Positions 1-5,536 of a stretch of 6,424 nt of DNA are shown in pieces. A program made the position numbers and the translations under genes. This stretch comes from JAVVTR01 sp036653535. GTDB taxonomy: Bacteria > Bacteroidota > Bacteroidia > Bacteroidales > P3. Positions within the stretch are counted from its first letter, which is position 1. Every line of letters starts with the position of its first letter. Where the stretch lies: NCBI GenBank assembly GCA_036653535.1, contig JAVVTR010000035.1:1-6424 (forward strand). The letters run 5' to 3'. Under the pieces are notes generated by a model. The model worked only from the letters and a program-made list of their open reading frames with translations. It was not told the DNA's origin and made no database searches.

Positions 1-322
1 CAAAAGCCTCCTTTACCTGTTCCGGTGTCGGCTCCGTCCCTTTACCTTCAAAATCTTGGAAAATCTCATTTATAAAGGCTTCATACCTCGCAATATCTGT
101 ATTAATTTGCAAGGCTGACTGCTTTTGTTTGTTTGTAACATTGTTCTTCACTCGCTGCTTTGCCGAGTCCCACTTTGCAGCATCAATACGATACCCCGTA
201 GTAAAATCAATTCTCTTGCCACCGAAAAACACCTGCAAGCGTATGGGTACATTCTCTACCACAGGCACGCCATCTTTCTTTCGATTCTCAATGGCTACTC
301 TTATGCTTCGTTTTATATTCAT
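1..322 (-). CDS. Tyrosine recombinase (integrase), N-terminal part, cut by the window edge
   Basis: The reverse strand from ATG at 322 is open to the window edge, giving 107 residues. It starts MNIKRSIRVAIENRKKDG and contains the block GGKRIDFTTGYRIDAAKWD (about residues 34-52), followed by a helical, charged stretch ending in EPTPEQVKEAF. This is the arm-DNA-binding domain plus the start of the SAM-like core-binding domain of Bacteroidales phage/transposon-type tyrosine recombinases, which are usually about 400 residues long. The catalytic domain (R..HxxR..Y) lies outside the window, so activity cannot be judged. These enzymes integrate and excise mobile elements at att sites. A TAACTTTG promoter box sits 25 bases upstream of the start, which supports this ATG. 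The upstream gap holds repeats that could be recombinase arm sites. Confidence 0.85.
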   Translation of the reverse strand, partial: MNIKRSIRVAIENRKKDGVPVVENVPIRLQVFFGGKRIDFTTGYRIDAAKWDSAKQRVKNNVTNKQKQSALQINTDIARYEAFINEIFQDFEGKGTEPTPEQVKEAF

Positions 323-347
323 CGTTCTTTGATTTTTAATCTCGCTG

Positions 348-382
348 CAAAGTTATAACAAATTCCCAAAAATTACACCAAA
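348..382 (-). promoter_or_regulatory. Bacteroidota promoter of the integrase
   Basis: On the reverse strand a perfect -7 box TAACTTTG lies at 355-348. A TTTG that could serve as the -33 box lies at 382-379, giving a 23-base spacer, which is at the long end of what is accepted. Transcription would start about 341 and leave a leader of roughly 20 bases before ATG 322. The -33 box lies inside one of the TACACCAAA repeats, so integrase binding there could repress its own promoter (inference). Confidence 0.6.
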
Positions 383-394
383 AACTACACCAAA
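374..394. repeat. Direct repeat pair TACACCAAA, 12-nt period; possible integrase arm sites
   Basis: TACACCAAA occurs at 374-382 and again at 386-394, exactly 12 bases apart, directly upstream of the integrase promoter. Short paired direct repeats beside an integrase gene are typical of arm-type sites bound by the N-terminal domain of tyrosine recombinases. The assignment is inference; the repeats themselves are seen. Confidence 0.4.
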
Positions 395-557
395 GAATAT
401 GATTGTTCTAGATGTATTATGATTTAATATAAAACTATAAAGCATTACAAATAGTTATATATAAGCATTTTGATACTAATTGATATTTTAAGAGGGTTCA
501 GGAGAAAGAGCCTCTCTATCCGCAAGTAACGCTGATAATCAATGATTTACAACAACA
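395..557. other. AT-rich gap upstream of the integrase, possible attachment region
   Basis: No gene is visible here. The left half is extremely AT-rich. At 491-524 it turns GC-richer. The stretch CCTCTCTATCCGCA (511-524) resembles the 3' end of a tRNA-Ser gene (T-stem 3' half, acceptor strand, G discriminator, CA). However, the preceding AGAGG...CCTCT stem closes a 15-base loop rather than a 7-base T loop, so no intact tRNA exists. A short inverted repeat AATCA-A-TGATT sits at 537-547. The gap lies between the two 12-nt-period repeat pairs, where a recombination core would be expected. Confidence 0.3.
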
Positions 558-579
558 AGGGACTAAAACAGGGACTAAA
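558..579. repeat. Direct repeat pair AGGGACTAAA, 12-nt period
   Basis: AGGGACTAAA occurs at 558-567 and 570-579, again with a 12-base period like the TACACCAAA pair near the integrase promoter. The second copy also forms the 5' arm of the terminator hairpin, so the pair may have arisen by local duplication of that arm. A role as recombinase arm sites is inferred from spacing and position only. Confidence 0.4.
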
Positions 580-603
580 CCCGGTCTAGTCCCTGTTTTT
601 TTT
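565..603 (+). terminator. Rho-independent terminator, rightward
   Basis: A perfect 13-bp stem pairs AAAACAGGGACTA (565-577) with TAGTCCCTGTTTT (587-599) around a 9-base loop. It is followed by an uninterrupted T run to 603. The run gives strong rightward termination; AAAA on the left arm could give weak leftward termination. No rightward gene is visible to its left, so the transcript it ends is unknown. It could be the original terminator of a tRNA gene used as an attachment site (inference). Confidence 0.75.
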
Positions 604-629
604 CTATACCAGGTGATAGATGCAGGCAC

Positions 630-653
630 AAAAAAGGGCGGTCATCGCCGCCC
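630..653 (-). terminator. Terminator of the RhuM/lipoprotein operon, leftward
   Basis: On the reverse strand GGGCGG (653-648) pairs with CCGCCC (641-636) around a 6-base loop and is followed by TTTTTT (635-630). It lies 24 bases past the stop codon at 677 that ends the restored lipoprotein frame. This supports that frame as the true 3' end of the operon. Confidence 0.8.
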
Positions 654-676
654 CCTGATACTACGATTTAGTATTA

Positions 677-1170
677 TTACTGCTTCGCAAATGTTTTATT
701 GTTGTCCTCCGACAGCCCGTAATCCCGCATTTTGAAAGAACTATTGGATAATATGGTTATAATACGCTTATCCTCCTTGTTATTTATCTCCCCATTTTCA
801 GCGTAAGCATAAAATGATACAGTAGGTTGTGCGCCTGTATAAGCTACATTTACAGAATAGTAGCAATTACGTGTAACTTCAAGTAGGTGGTCGTTCGTGT
901 ACTTGGTTACAACGGCAGTTCCATAAACCTTAATTTTTTCCCGTCAACGTCAAGTACTGATGTCATTTCTTTTGCCGAGGAATATGGGGAAAACGTCATT
1001 TCCTCTGTTTCTGTGGTATTAGTGGCGGAACTATAAAGAGAGCCAACAAATTTTCCGTTTAGCACTTGGGTTACTGCTGCAACTTCTTTATCCGTGTTTT
1101 GAGGGGCTTTATCGTTTTTTGAGCAAGCTGCAAATAGGAGAATAGCCAAAAATGTGACGTAATTTTCCAT
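677..1170 (-). pseudogene. Small lipoprotein gene broken by a -1 frameshift in an A6 tract
   Basis: The reading frame from ATG 1170 starts MENYVTFLAILLFAACSKN. It has a hydrophobic signal and lipobox-like FAAC with Cys16, followed by a polar linker typical of a Bacteroidota surface or periplasmic lipoprotein. That frame stops early (87 residues, stop at 907). At the A tract 939-934, adding one A lets translation continue as GKKIKVYGTAVVTKY, then through NCYYSVNVAYTG and FYAYAENGEINNKEDKR to a stop at 677-679. The restored product is 164 residues and ends just before a terminator. Function is unknown; I recognise no domain. It starts 5 bases after the RhuM stop, so it is probably translationally coupled. 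A real mutation, homopolymer phase variation, or a sequencing error would all fit. The A6 context (G AAA AAA) is not a canonical slippery heptamer. Confidence 0.7.
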
Positions 1171-1175
1171 ATCGT

Positions 1176-2165
1176 TTATTTCTTTAATTTCTTTTGCGCT
1201 TGTTCAAACGATTCAATAAAATGAATCTCTACGGGCGATAACTCATACTGTGTACGTTCTCGAAATCTATCATATTCGGTATGAGCTTTTTGTTTTGCCA
1301 TTTCGGCAGAGATCGCTCCAGCGTGATTAAGTAATTCTTTGCCGGACAGTTTTAGAAAATCATCTAACTTACCGAGCCAATCTTTCATATACATTGGACG
1401 TTTGTCTATTGCTTGTAGTTCGGCAAAATCAAGATAGAGGGTTACGATACGGTTAAGTACGTCAATCTCCTGTTGCGAAAGATAGTTTTTCGCAACTTCC
1501 GCATCTGATTTGCGTGGCAGAGAACCAGTCCACGAGGTAAGTCCCATAAAATCTTTTTCTGCATCTACTCGACTGTAAATCACTTCGGCAGCGGTTTCCC
1601 CGTGAACGGCAAAGTGTATCTTATTCTGCACGGAGGCGAAAAACTGTTTGCTTGTTTCGCTGCGTGGGTCGTAGTCGATACTGAGTGCATATATCTCCAA
1701 TACTTTGCGATAGAATAGTTTTTCGGAAGAACGAATATCCCGAATTCGTGCCAATAACTCATCAAAATAGTTTCCACCGCCGCCTCGTTTCAATCGCTCG
1801 TCATCCATTGCAAAGCCTTTCACCATATACTCCCGTAGCACTTGAGTAGCCCATATTCTGAAATGAGTGCCTCGCAAAGAGTTTACACGATAGCCGATAG
1901 AGATAATCATATCTAGATTGAAATAATCTACTTGATATGTTTTTCCGTCAGAAGCAGTTGTTGCAAATTTTGCAACAACTGAATCCTGCAACAATTCTTC
2001 TTCATCAAAGATGTTTTTTATATGCCTTGATATAGTTGACTTATTGCGTTGGAATAATTCCGCAATTTGATCTAACGACAACCACAAGGTATCTCCTTGA
2101 AAGTTTACCTCTAATTTATATTGTCCGTCAGGAGTCGTATATAGTAATATGCTATTGTCCATCAT
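1176..2165 (-). CDS. rhuM: RhuM family protein
   Basis: This 329-residue protein matches the RhuM (virulence protein RhuM, PF13310-type) family in length and hallmarks. Near the N-terminus are TLWLSLDQIAELF (26-38) and a helix-turn-helix-like RNKSTISRHIKNIF (40-53). These are followed by YFNLDMIISIGYRVNS (81-96) and HFRIWATQVLREY (101-113), then a glycine run at 128-131 and a long helical C-terminal domain. RhuM was named in a Salmonella pathogenicity island. Homologues are common beside type I and type III restriction loci and on mobile elements, and a DNA-binding role is usually presumed; the biochemical function is not settled. The gene starts 8 bases after the PLD-like stub and ends 5 bases before the lipoprotein, so all are one leftward operon. 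The frame is intact. The second Met is an equally possible start. Confidence 0.88.
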   Translation of the reverse strand: MMDNSILLYTTPDGQYKLEVNFQGDTLWLSLDQIAELFQRNKSTISRHIKNIFDEEELLQDSVVAKFATTASDGKTYQVDYFNLDMIISIGYRVNSLRGTHFRIWATQVLREYMVKGFAMDDERLKRGGGGNYFDELLARIRDIRSSEKLFYRKVLEIYALSIDYDPRSETSKQFFASVQNKIHFAVHGETAAEVIYSRVDAEKDFMGLTSWTGSLPRKSDAEVAKNYLSQQEIDVLNRIVTLYLDFAELQAIDKRPMYMKDWLGKLDDFLKLSGKELLNHAGAISAEMAKQKAHTEYDRFRERTQYELSPVEIHFIESFEQAQKKLKK

Positions 2166-2173
2166 TCTCTATC

Positions 2174-2449
2174 TTAGTAATTATCCTCTTTAATCTGACC
2201 TCTTGATTGGTTTATTTTCAAAAATCGATCGACCTCCTTTATTCCATTAGCCACTTGAACATCAACTTCCAATCCAACAAGAATGCGAATATTCTTGTCC
2301 TTAATACTTTCACAAATCTGGTCAAAACCAGAATAATAGAAGTAGCCAACCAAAATATCAACGGAACTACACTTTGGCAATATTCCATTGATTATATCGA
2401 AAAGAAACGTATCTTGGTTGGTGATAAAGCTATTTTGTTCTATACTCAT
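2174..2449 (-). pseudogene. N-terminal stub of a PLD-like helicase-type protein
   Basis: The 91-residue product contains FITNQDTFLFDIINGILPK (8-26) and VDILVGYFYYSGFDQI (30-45), then KDKNIRILVGLEVDV (50-64). This is the opening half of the phospholipase D-like domain found at the N-terminus of large SNF2/helicase proteins (about 1,000 residues) in restriction-type defence loci. The stub ends in SRGQIKEDNY (82-91) before any HxK catalytic motif or helicase motif appears, and RhuM begins 8 bases later. The likely explanation is an internal deletion that removed the rest of this gene and whatever lay between it and rhuM. It starts 4 bases after the upstream regulator's stop, the spacing expected of an intact operon head. 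An alternative is a functional short protein, which I consider less likely. Family assignment rests on remembered motif pattern. Confidence 0.6.
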
Positions 2450-2453
2450 ATTT

Positions 2454-2660
2454 CTATTTGCTCTTATTAATCAAATCTCGTCTATCAACTCTCAACAAAG
2501 TCGCTATTTTATCAAGCGTCTCAAGAGACGGTTGAATTTTATTAGAACACCACAGAGATATGGTGGATGGGTCTTTGCCTAATTGCATTGCTAACCACTT
2601 TCCTGTTCGTCCTTGTTCTACAAGTACCACTTTTAGTCGATTGATTTGTATGCTCTTCAT
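2454..2660 (-). CDS. Cro/C1-type helix-turn-helix regulator
   Basis: The 68-residue protein starts MKSIQINRLKVVLVEQ. It has a compact XRE domain: GKWLAMQLGKDPSTISLW (20-37) is the helix-turn-helix, then PSLETLDKIATLLRVD (44-59). Single-domain regulators of this size commonly head restriction-modification and other defence operons and control them at the shared promoter. I chose ATG 2660. The longer in-frame TTG start at 2687 overlaps the promoter -7 box, and an ATG at 2672 would leave almost no leader. The gene is the first of the leftward operon followed by the PLD stub, RhuM and the lipoprotein. Confidence 0.85.
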   Translation of the reverse strand: MKSIQINRLKVVLVEQGRTGKWLAMQLGKDPSTISLWCSNKIQPSLETLDKIATLLRVDRRDLINKSK

Positions 2661-2684
2661 TTCAATTATCATTTGAATATAATT

Positions 2685-2718
2685 CAAAGTTATTGATTTT
2701 TTCGATTACTTGTATCAA
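2685..2718 (-). promoter_or_regulatory. Promoter of the XRE-PLD-RhuM-lipoprotein operon
   Basis: A perfect -7 box TAACTTTG lies at 2692-2685 on the reverse strand, with a partial -33 match (TTG) at 2718-2716, 23 bases further upstream. Transcription would begin about 2679, leaving a leader of some 18 bases before ATG 2660. No other leftward promoter is evident before the next three genes, so the XRE protein probably autoregulates the whole operon here (inference). Confidence 0.6.
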
Positions 2719-2781
2719 CTTTCAACACAAATATTTAACAATCTGTCTAAAATGAAGTATCGATTCAAGTAATGGAGTGTG

Positions 2782-3043
2782 TTATAACCTCCTCCCTTTC
2801 TTCTTCTTACGTTGCATTCTCCGGCGGAACATCTCTTCTTTCGGGTTGTCACATTAGGCAATATCGGTATATCGAAGAACGAACCGATAGAGCCGCCAAT
2901 GCTACTGCTTTCAATGTATTGTTCCGTGCGATGAAGGGGGTATTGCGCAGTGGACAGGCTCTGTTGTTGTGGGGTGGATTGGATTGGGTAAACACACCTT
3001 TGAGGTTTTGATAAACGATGCCATATGATGAACCCCAGACTTC
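2782..3043 (-). pseudogene. Frameshifted C-terminal remnant, relaxase-like
   Basis: No single frame gives a convincing protein, but joining three reverse-strand frames does. The first runs EVWGSSYGIVYQNLKGVF to a C4 run at 2974-2971. One extra base there leads into QQQSLSTAQYPLHRTEQYIE and SSSIGGSIGSFFDIPILPN. One extra base near 2853-2849 then leads into DNPKEEMFRRRMQRKKKKGR and RL before a stop at 2784-2782. With two added bases the 262-base stretch is exactly 88 codons. A Gln/Ser-rich linker, a Gly/Ser stretch and a strongly basic EEMFRRRMQRKKKKGRRL tail fit the extreme C-terminus of Bacteroidales mobilization relaxases (MobB/BmgA type). I recall this pattern rather than having tested it. 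The catalytic N-terminus is absent; upstream the frame meets a stop at 3044-3046. Together with the integrase fragment it suggests a decayed mobilizable element. Confidence 0.4.
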
Positions 3044-3071
3044 TCATAAAGTGCGAGAAAATCTGAGTACT

Positions 3072-3079
3072 CAAAGTTA
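3072..3079 (-). promoter_or_regulatory. Possible leftward promoter box between glycosyltransferase and relaxase remnant
   Basis: A TAACTTTG -7 box match lies on the reverse strand just after the glycosyltransferase stop, in the same 10-base context (ATAACTTTGA) as the operon promoter near 2690. No -33 TTTG is found at a normal distance. It would transcribe only the broken relaxase-like remnant, so it is probably vestigial or coincidental. Confidence 0.25.
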
Positions 3080-3098
3080 TCTTGAACCTAAATTTTTA

Positions 3099-4259
3099 CT
3101 ATACGTTCCGAGCTGTAGAAATTGTTTCGTTATATAAATGATCAAACTGTTCTGCCAAGCTATCCCAACTAAAACGTTTTTTCTCTTCTTGAATATTGCT
3201 TATAAATTCGGCTTTGCGGTTATGGGTATAAAAATCTTCTATGGCATCGGCAATAGCTTGTGGATTGATATCGGTAACGTAGCCCACTTTATGGTTGGGT
3301 ACGATTTCGGATAGACCACCAACATTAGTAACCAACATTGGAGTATTAAAATTGTAGGCAATTTGGGTTACTCCACTTTGGGTAGCGTTTTTGTAGGGTT
3401 GAACCACCATATCGGAAGCAGAAAACACTATCTTTACCTCGGAGTCAGGAATAAAATAATCTAATAAAATTACGTCTTCTTCCATGCCTAATTTTTGGAT
3501 TTGTGCAAGGTATTTGTTTTTGTCGTTGTAATATTCTCCGGCAACGATAATTTTTTTATTTAGGCTACACTTCTTGGCTTTTAAAAGGGCAAATGCATCT
3601 ATAAAAAGATCTAATCCTTTGTAATCACGTACAAAGCCAAAGAAAAGGAGGTAATCTTTGTTGGGGTCTATGCCCAAAGATTGACAAGCTGTATTTTTAT
3701 CCACACCAAAGCCGTAATTGTCGTAAATAGGGTGAGGCGAAAATAATGCAGGCTTTGTTTTGGTAAAGAAATTTAAATCGTGTTTTACCTGTTCCGACAT
3801 ATAAAGAAATCCATCGGTAGAGGCAATAAAATAGCGGGTTAAAAAAGAATCAAAAAAATGCTTTTCATGAGGAATGATATTATCGGCAAGAACCAACACT
3901 TTGGTATGTTTGTTTAAACGAGCCAAAAATGCAATAGTGCCAAGACAAGGCGCTAAATAAGTAGTCCAGTATCGAACTATTAATACATCGGCTTGTTCTT
4001 TATATATTTTATAGCCTATTTTGAACCAATTAAAGGGATTGACAGAGTTTACACAACGGCTAATATTTAAGTCGCTTGGGGCAGGAGAGTCTGTATATTG
4101 CGTTTTTCCCGGAAAAAGAAAAGAGGGATATTGAAGGGAAAAATTAAATATTTTTACTTCTCGTTTTCTATTTTGAAAAGTTCGTGCTAATATTTCATTG
4201 AAAGAAGCAATACCACCGCGATAGGGGTGTGCAGGACCGAGAAAGATAATCTTTTGCAT
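3099..4259 (-). CDS. GT4-type glycosyltransferase
   Basis: The 386-residue protein has the two-domain GT-B layout of family 1/4 glycosyltransferases. The N-terminal acceptor domain starts MQKIIFLGPAHPYRGGIASF, with the Gly-rich loop at 14-20. The C-terminal nucleotide-sugar domain includes LLFFGFVRDYKGLDLFIDAF (204-223), ASDMVVQPYKNATQSG (281-296) and TPMLVTNVGGLSEIVP (306-321). The first Glu of the usual EX7E motif is replaced in NATQSGVTQIAY, a variation I associate with this Bacteroidota subgroup; E318 in the GGLSE segment is kept. It should transfer a sugar from an NDP- or GDP-sugar onto a lipid-linked or surface glycan at the cytoplasmic face of the membrane; donor and acceptor cannot be told. 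It has no partner gene in the window and its own promoter, which carries a tandem repeat. The start ATG 4259 gives the full N-terminal beta strand. Confidence 0.88.
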   Translation of the reverse strand: MQKIIFLGPAHPYRGGIASFNEILARTFQNRKREVKIFNFSLQYPSFLFPGKTQYTDSPAPSDLNISRCVNSVNPFNWFKIGYKIYKEQADVLIVRYWTTYLAPCLGTIAFLARLNKHTKVLVLADNIIPHEKHFFDSFLTRYFIASTDGFLYMSEQVKHDLNFFTKTKPALFSPHPIYDNYGFGVDKNTACQSLGIDPNKDYLLFFGFVRDYKGLDLFIDAFALLKAKKCSLNKKIIVAGEYYNDKNKYLAQIQKLGMEEDVILLDYFIPDSEVKIVFSASDMVVQPYKNATQSGVTQIAYNFNTPMLVTNVGGLSEIVPNHKVGYVTDINPQAIADAIEDFYTHNRKAEFISNIQEEKKRFSWDSLAEQFDHLYNETISTARNV

Positions 4260-4281
4260 AAGGGAATAGTTTAGTAAAGAA

Positions 4282-4289
4282 CAAAGGTA
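4282..4289 (-). promoter_or_regulatory. -7 box of the glycosyltransferase promoter
   Basis: TACCTTTG on the reverse strand at 4289-4282 matches TAnnTTTG and lies 22 bases upstream of ATG 4259, giving a leader of about 16 bases. No TTTG -33 box is present. At that distance the DNA consists of the hexanucleotide repeat (CATTTT on this strand), so repeat copy number could set promoter strength. Confidence 0.55.
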
Positions 4290-4303
4290 GAAAAATTGGG
4301 GGA

Positions 4304-4337
4304 GAAAATGAAAATGAAAATGAAAATGAAAATGAAA
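4304..4337. repeat. Hexanucleotide tandem repeat (GAAAAT)5 plus GAAA
   Basis: Five perfect GAAAAT units run from 4304 to 4333, followed by a partial GAAA to 4337. The tract begins 15 bases upstream of the -7 box of the glycosyltransferase and so covers its -33 region. Perfect short tandem repeats of this kind change length by replication slippage. In a promoter this can switch expression of surface-glycan genes. Variation at this locus is inferred, not shown. Confidence 0.8.
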
Positions 4338-4344
4338 GGAACTA

Positions 4345-4568
4345 ATAAGGAGGGGCTGCTTCTATGGTAGCCGTTTCTATGGTAGCCGCCAAGGTAGCTG
4401 CTTTCCAAGGGGCTGCTTTCCAAGGGGCTACTTCTATGGTAGTTGTTTCCAAATGGGCCACTTCCAAGGTAGCTGCTTTCCAAGGGGCCACTTCTATGGC
4501 AGCCGTTTCTATGGTAGCCACTTCTATGGTAGTTGTTTCCAAATGGGCCACTTCCAAGCAGTATAGCT
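4345..4568. repeat. Degenerate 12-17-nt (mostly 15) tandem repeat array
   Basis: About 14 imperfect units, each ending in TATGG, CCAAGG or CAAATGG and starting with TAGC/GGCC/GGCT-like bases, fill this stretch (examples: TAGCCGTTTCTATGG, TAGCTGCTTTCCAAGG, TAGTTGTTTCCAAATGG). A higher-order repeat is present: the 39 bases at 4430-4468 recur exactly at 4520-4558, 90 bases later. Units differ in length (12 to 17), so no single frame is kept and several frames stay open on both strands merely because of the repeat. I therefore regard it as noncoding. It lies between the glycosyltransferase promoter and a geneless gap and is GC-richer than both. Confidence 0.85.
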
Positions 4569-4986
4569 ACTTCTAGAGGTAGTTTCAAGGAGCAAGCCCA
4601 AAATCACGTATTTTGCTCTATGCTTAGTTGCTTGTATATTCACCATACCAAGAACTTAATTTTTAGAAACTTCGCTTTCTTTTTTTGTATTGCTATTGTT
4701 AGTTGCCACTTTTATTTGAACTTTCGGGGGATCCCCACAAACAATAGCCACCACCCCCACTGCTACAATATGGTTAACGTTTAAAATCATGGGAAGGGTA
4801 GATGTTTTATTGGATGATTTTCCCTTAAATTCCGTTGCAAACGAGCGGAAATATAGGATTTGGAAGAAAGATTCGTTTATTTTGTTTTATTCCTAATAAG
4901 AATTAGTTTAAATCTTGTTTTTCCTATTTCATTATTAAATTTGTCTGTTTCAATAATTATTATCATCCATAATGCTACAACTGACG
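4569..4986. other. Geneless gap between the repeat array and the DUF2231 promoter
   Basis: No convincing gene is seen. The stretch is AT-rich without conserved protein motifs in any frame. It holds a weak rightward hairpin AGAAA/TTTCT with a T run (4665-4686). It also has a 9-bp inverted repeat, GCTATTGTT (4692-4700) and AACAATAGC (4740-4748), enclosing the palindrome GGGGATCCCC (4727-4736). These could be a folded RNA or DNA element, but I recognise no known family. Confidence 0.5.
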
Positions 4987-4994
4987 TAATTTTG
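4987..4994 (+). promoter_or_regulatory. -7 box of the DUF2231 promoter
   Basis: TAATTTTG matches the Bacteroidota -7 consensus and lies 43 bases upstream of ATG 5038, giving a leader of about 38 A/T-rich bases. No good -33 TTTG is seen at 17-23 bases; the nearest TTTC is too far. It is the only plausible rightward promoter before the DUF2231 and rubrerythrin genes. Confidence 0.45.
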
Positions 4995-5037
4995 CAAAAT
5001 TAAAAAAGACGAATATATATTAAACTATCAATAAATC

Positions 5038-5454
5038 ATGAATTTAATACATTTACACCCTATGTTGGTGCATTTTCCTGTAGCTCTAACATTAGTGGCA
5101 TTATGTTTCCATTTGGCCGACTATTGGTTCAAACAAGAATGGCTTAATAAAGGGGCCGTTGCATTGGTTGTTTTAGCCACATTGGGAGCATTTGCTTCTT
5201 TGTGCTCTGGATTTTTCTTTACCAAACCAGTGGCAGGTTTGGCGGCGAGTATCAAAGAAGTGCATATTATGTTTGCATCCATATCTACCGTTTTCTTGGT
5301 TTTAGCCTCTATTGTTGGGCTAATAAGCCTTTGGAAAAAAAATGGTATTCCATGGAAATATTTTTTTACGGTCCTACTAATTTTGGCCTCCATTGCTATT
5401 TCGCTTGCTGGCATGAAAGGTGGCTCTATAGTTTATGACGTATGGCTCTTTTAA
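5038..5454 (+). CDS. DUF2231 family four-helix membrane protein
   Basis: The 138-residue protein opens with MNLIHLHPMLVHFPVALTLV, the hallmark HP-x-x-HFP motif of the DUF2231 (PF09990) family. It has four hydrophobic helices at about 11-27, 40-60, 74-98 and 107-124. A further His lies in KEVHIMFAS and a GGSIVYDVWLF end matches the family's Gly-Gly-x-x-Val-Tyr C-terminus. The conserved His residues have led to suggestions of heme or metal binding in an inner-membrane redox role; this is not established. It lies 82 bases upstream of the exported rubrerythrin on the same strand, which fits a shared envelope redox or oxidative-stress role (inference). The start is fixed by the HPMLVHFP motif near the N-terminus. 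Confidence 0.85.
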   Translation: MNLIHLHPMLVHFPVALTLVALCFHLADYWFKQEWLNKGAVALVVLATLGAFASLCSGFFFTKPVAGLAASIKEVHIMFASISTVFLVLASIVGLISLWKKNGIPWKYFFTVLLILASIAISLAGMKGGSIVYDVWLF

Positions 5455-5475
5455 ACCATGTTTTCCCAATGGTTT
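5453..5475 (+). other. Weak hairpin at the DUF2231 stop codon
   Basis: AAACCAT (5453-5459) pairs with ATGGTTT (5469-5475) around a 9-base loop, overlapping the stop codon and followed by a few pyrimidines. It is AT-rich and lacks a full T run. It may attenuate or stabilise the 3' end rather than fully terminate, so read-through into the rubrerythrin is possible. No TAnnTTTG box is visible between the two genes. Confidence 0.3.
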
Positions 5476-5536
5476 TCCTAATCACAGATTTTATATCCTC
5501 TATTTTAATATTAATTAATTTAAAATTATTTTATTT

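Noticed and set aside
125..358. Two rightward frames over the integrase start
   Set aside because: They are antisense shadows of the integrase N-terminus, which has clear family motifs.
491..524. An intact tRNA gene
   Set aside because: No anticodon arm, D arm or 7-base T loop can be drawn; only the last 14 bases resemble a tRNA end.
934..939. Programmed -1 ribosomal frameshifting in the lipoprotein gene
   Set aside because: The local sequence is G AAA AAA, not a full X XXY YYZ heptamer, and no stimulatory stem is evident just downstream; a one-base loss or sequencing error is simpler.
2772..3011. Rightward 79-codon frame opposite the relaxase-like remnant
   Set aside because: It has no recognisable motif and no promoter, and lies antisense to the better-supported remnant.
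2715..3074. Leftward 119-codon frame starting at TTG 3074
   Set aside because: Its start is the end of a promoter-like box and only its middle part looks protein-like; it is better explained as one piece of the frameshifted relaxase-like remnant.
2684..3080. Ten-base direct repeat TCAAAGTTAT at 2684-2693 and 3071-3080 as a target-site duplication
   Set aside because: Ten-base matches are expected by chance in a window this size, and both copies are simply promoter -7 boxes; no inverted ends of a mobile element were found inside.
4271..4588. Open frames on both strands through the 15-nt repeat array, including a 105-codon leftward frame
   Set aside because: They stay open because of the repeat; unit length varies from 12 to 17 so no frame is preserved, products are low complexity, and the leftward one runs through the hexanucleotide repeat into the glycosyltransferase promoter.
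5121..5438. Alternative frames inside the DUF2231 gene
   Set aside because: They lack family motifs, while the DUF2231 frame has the HPMLVHFP motif and four membrane helices.
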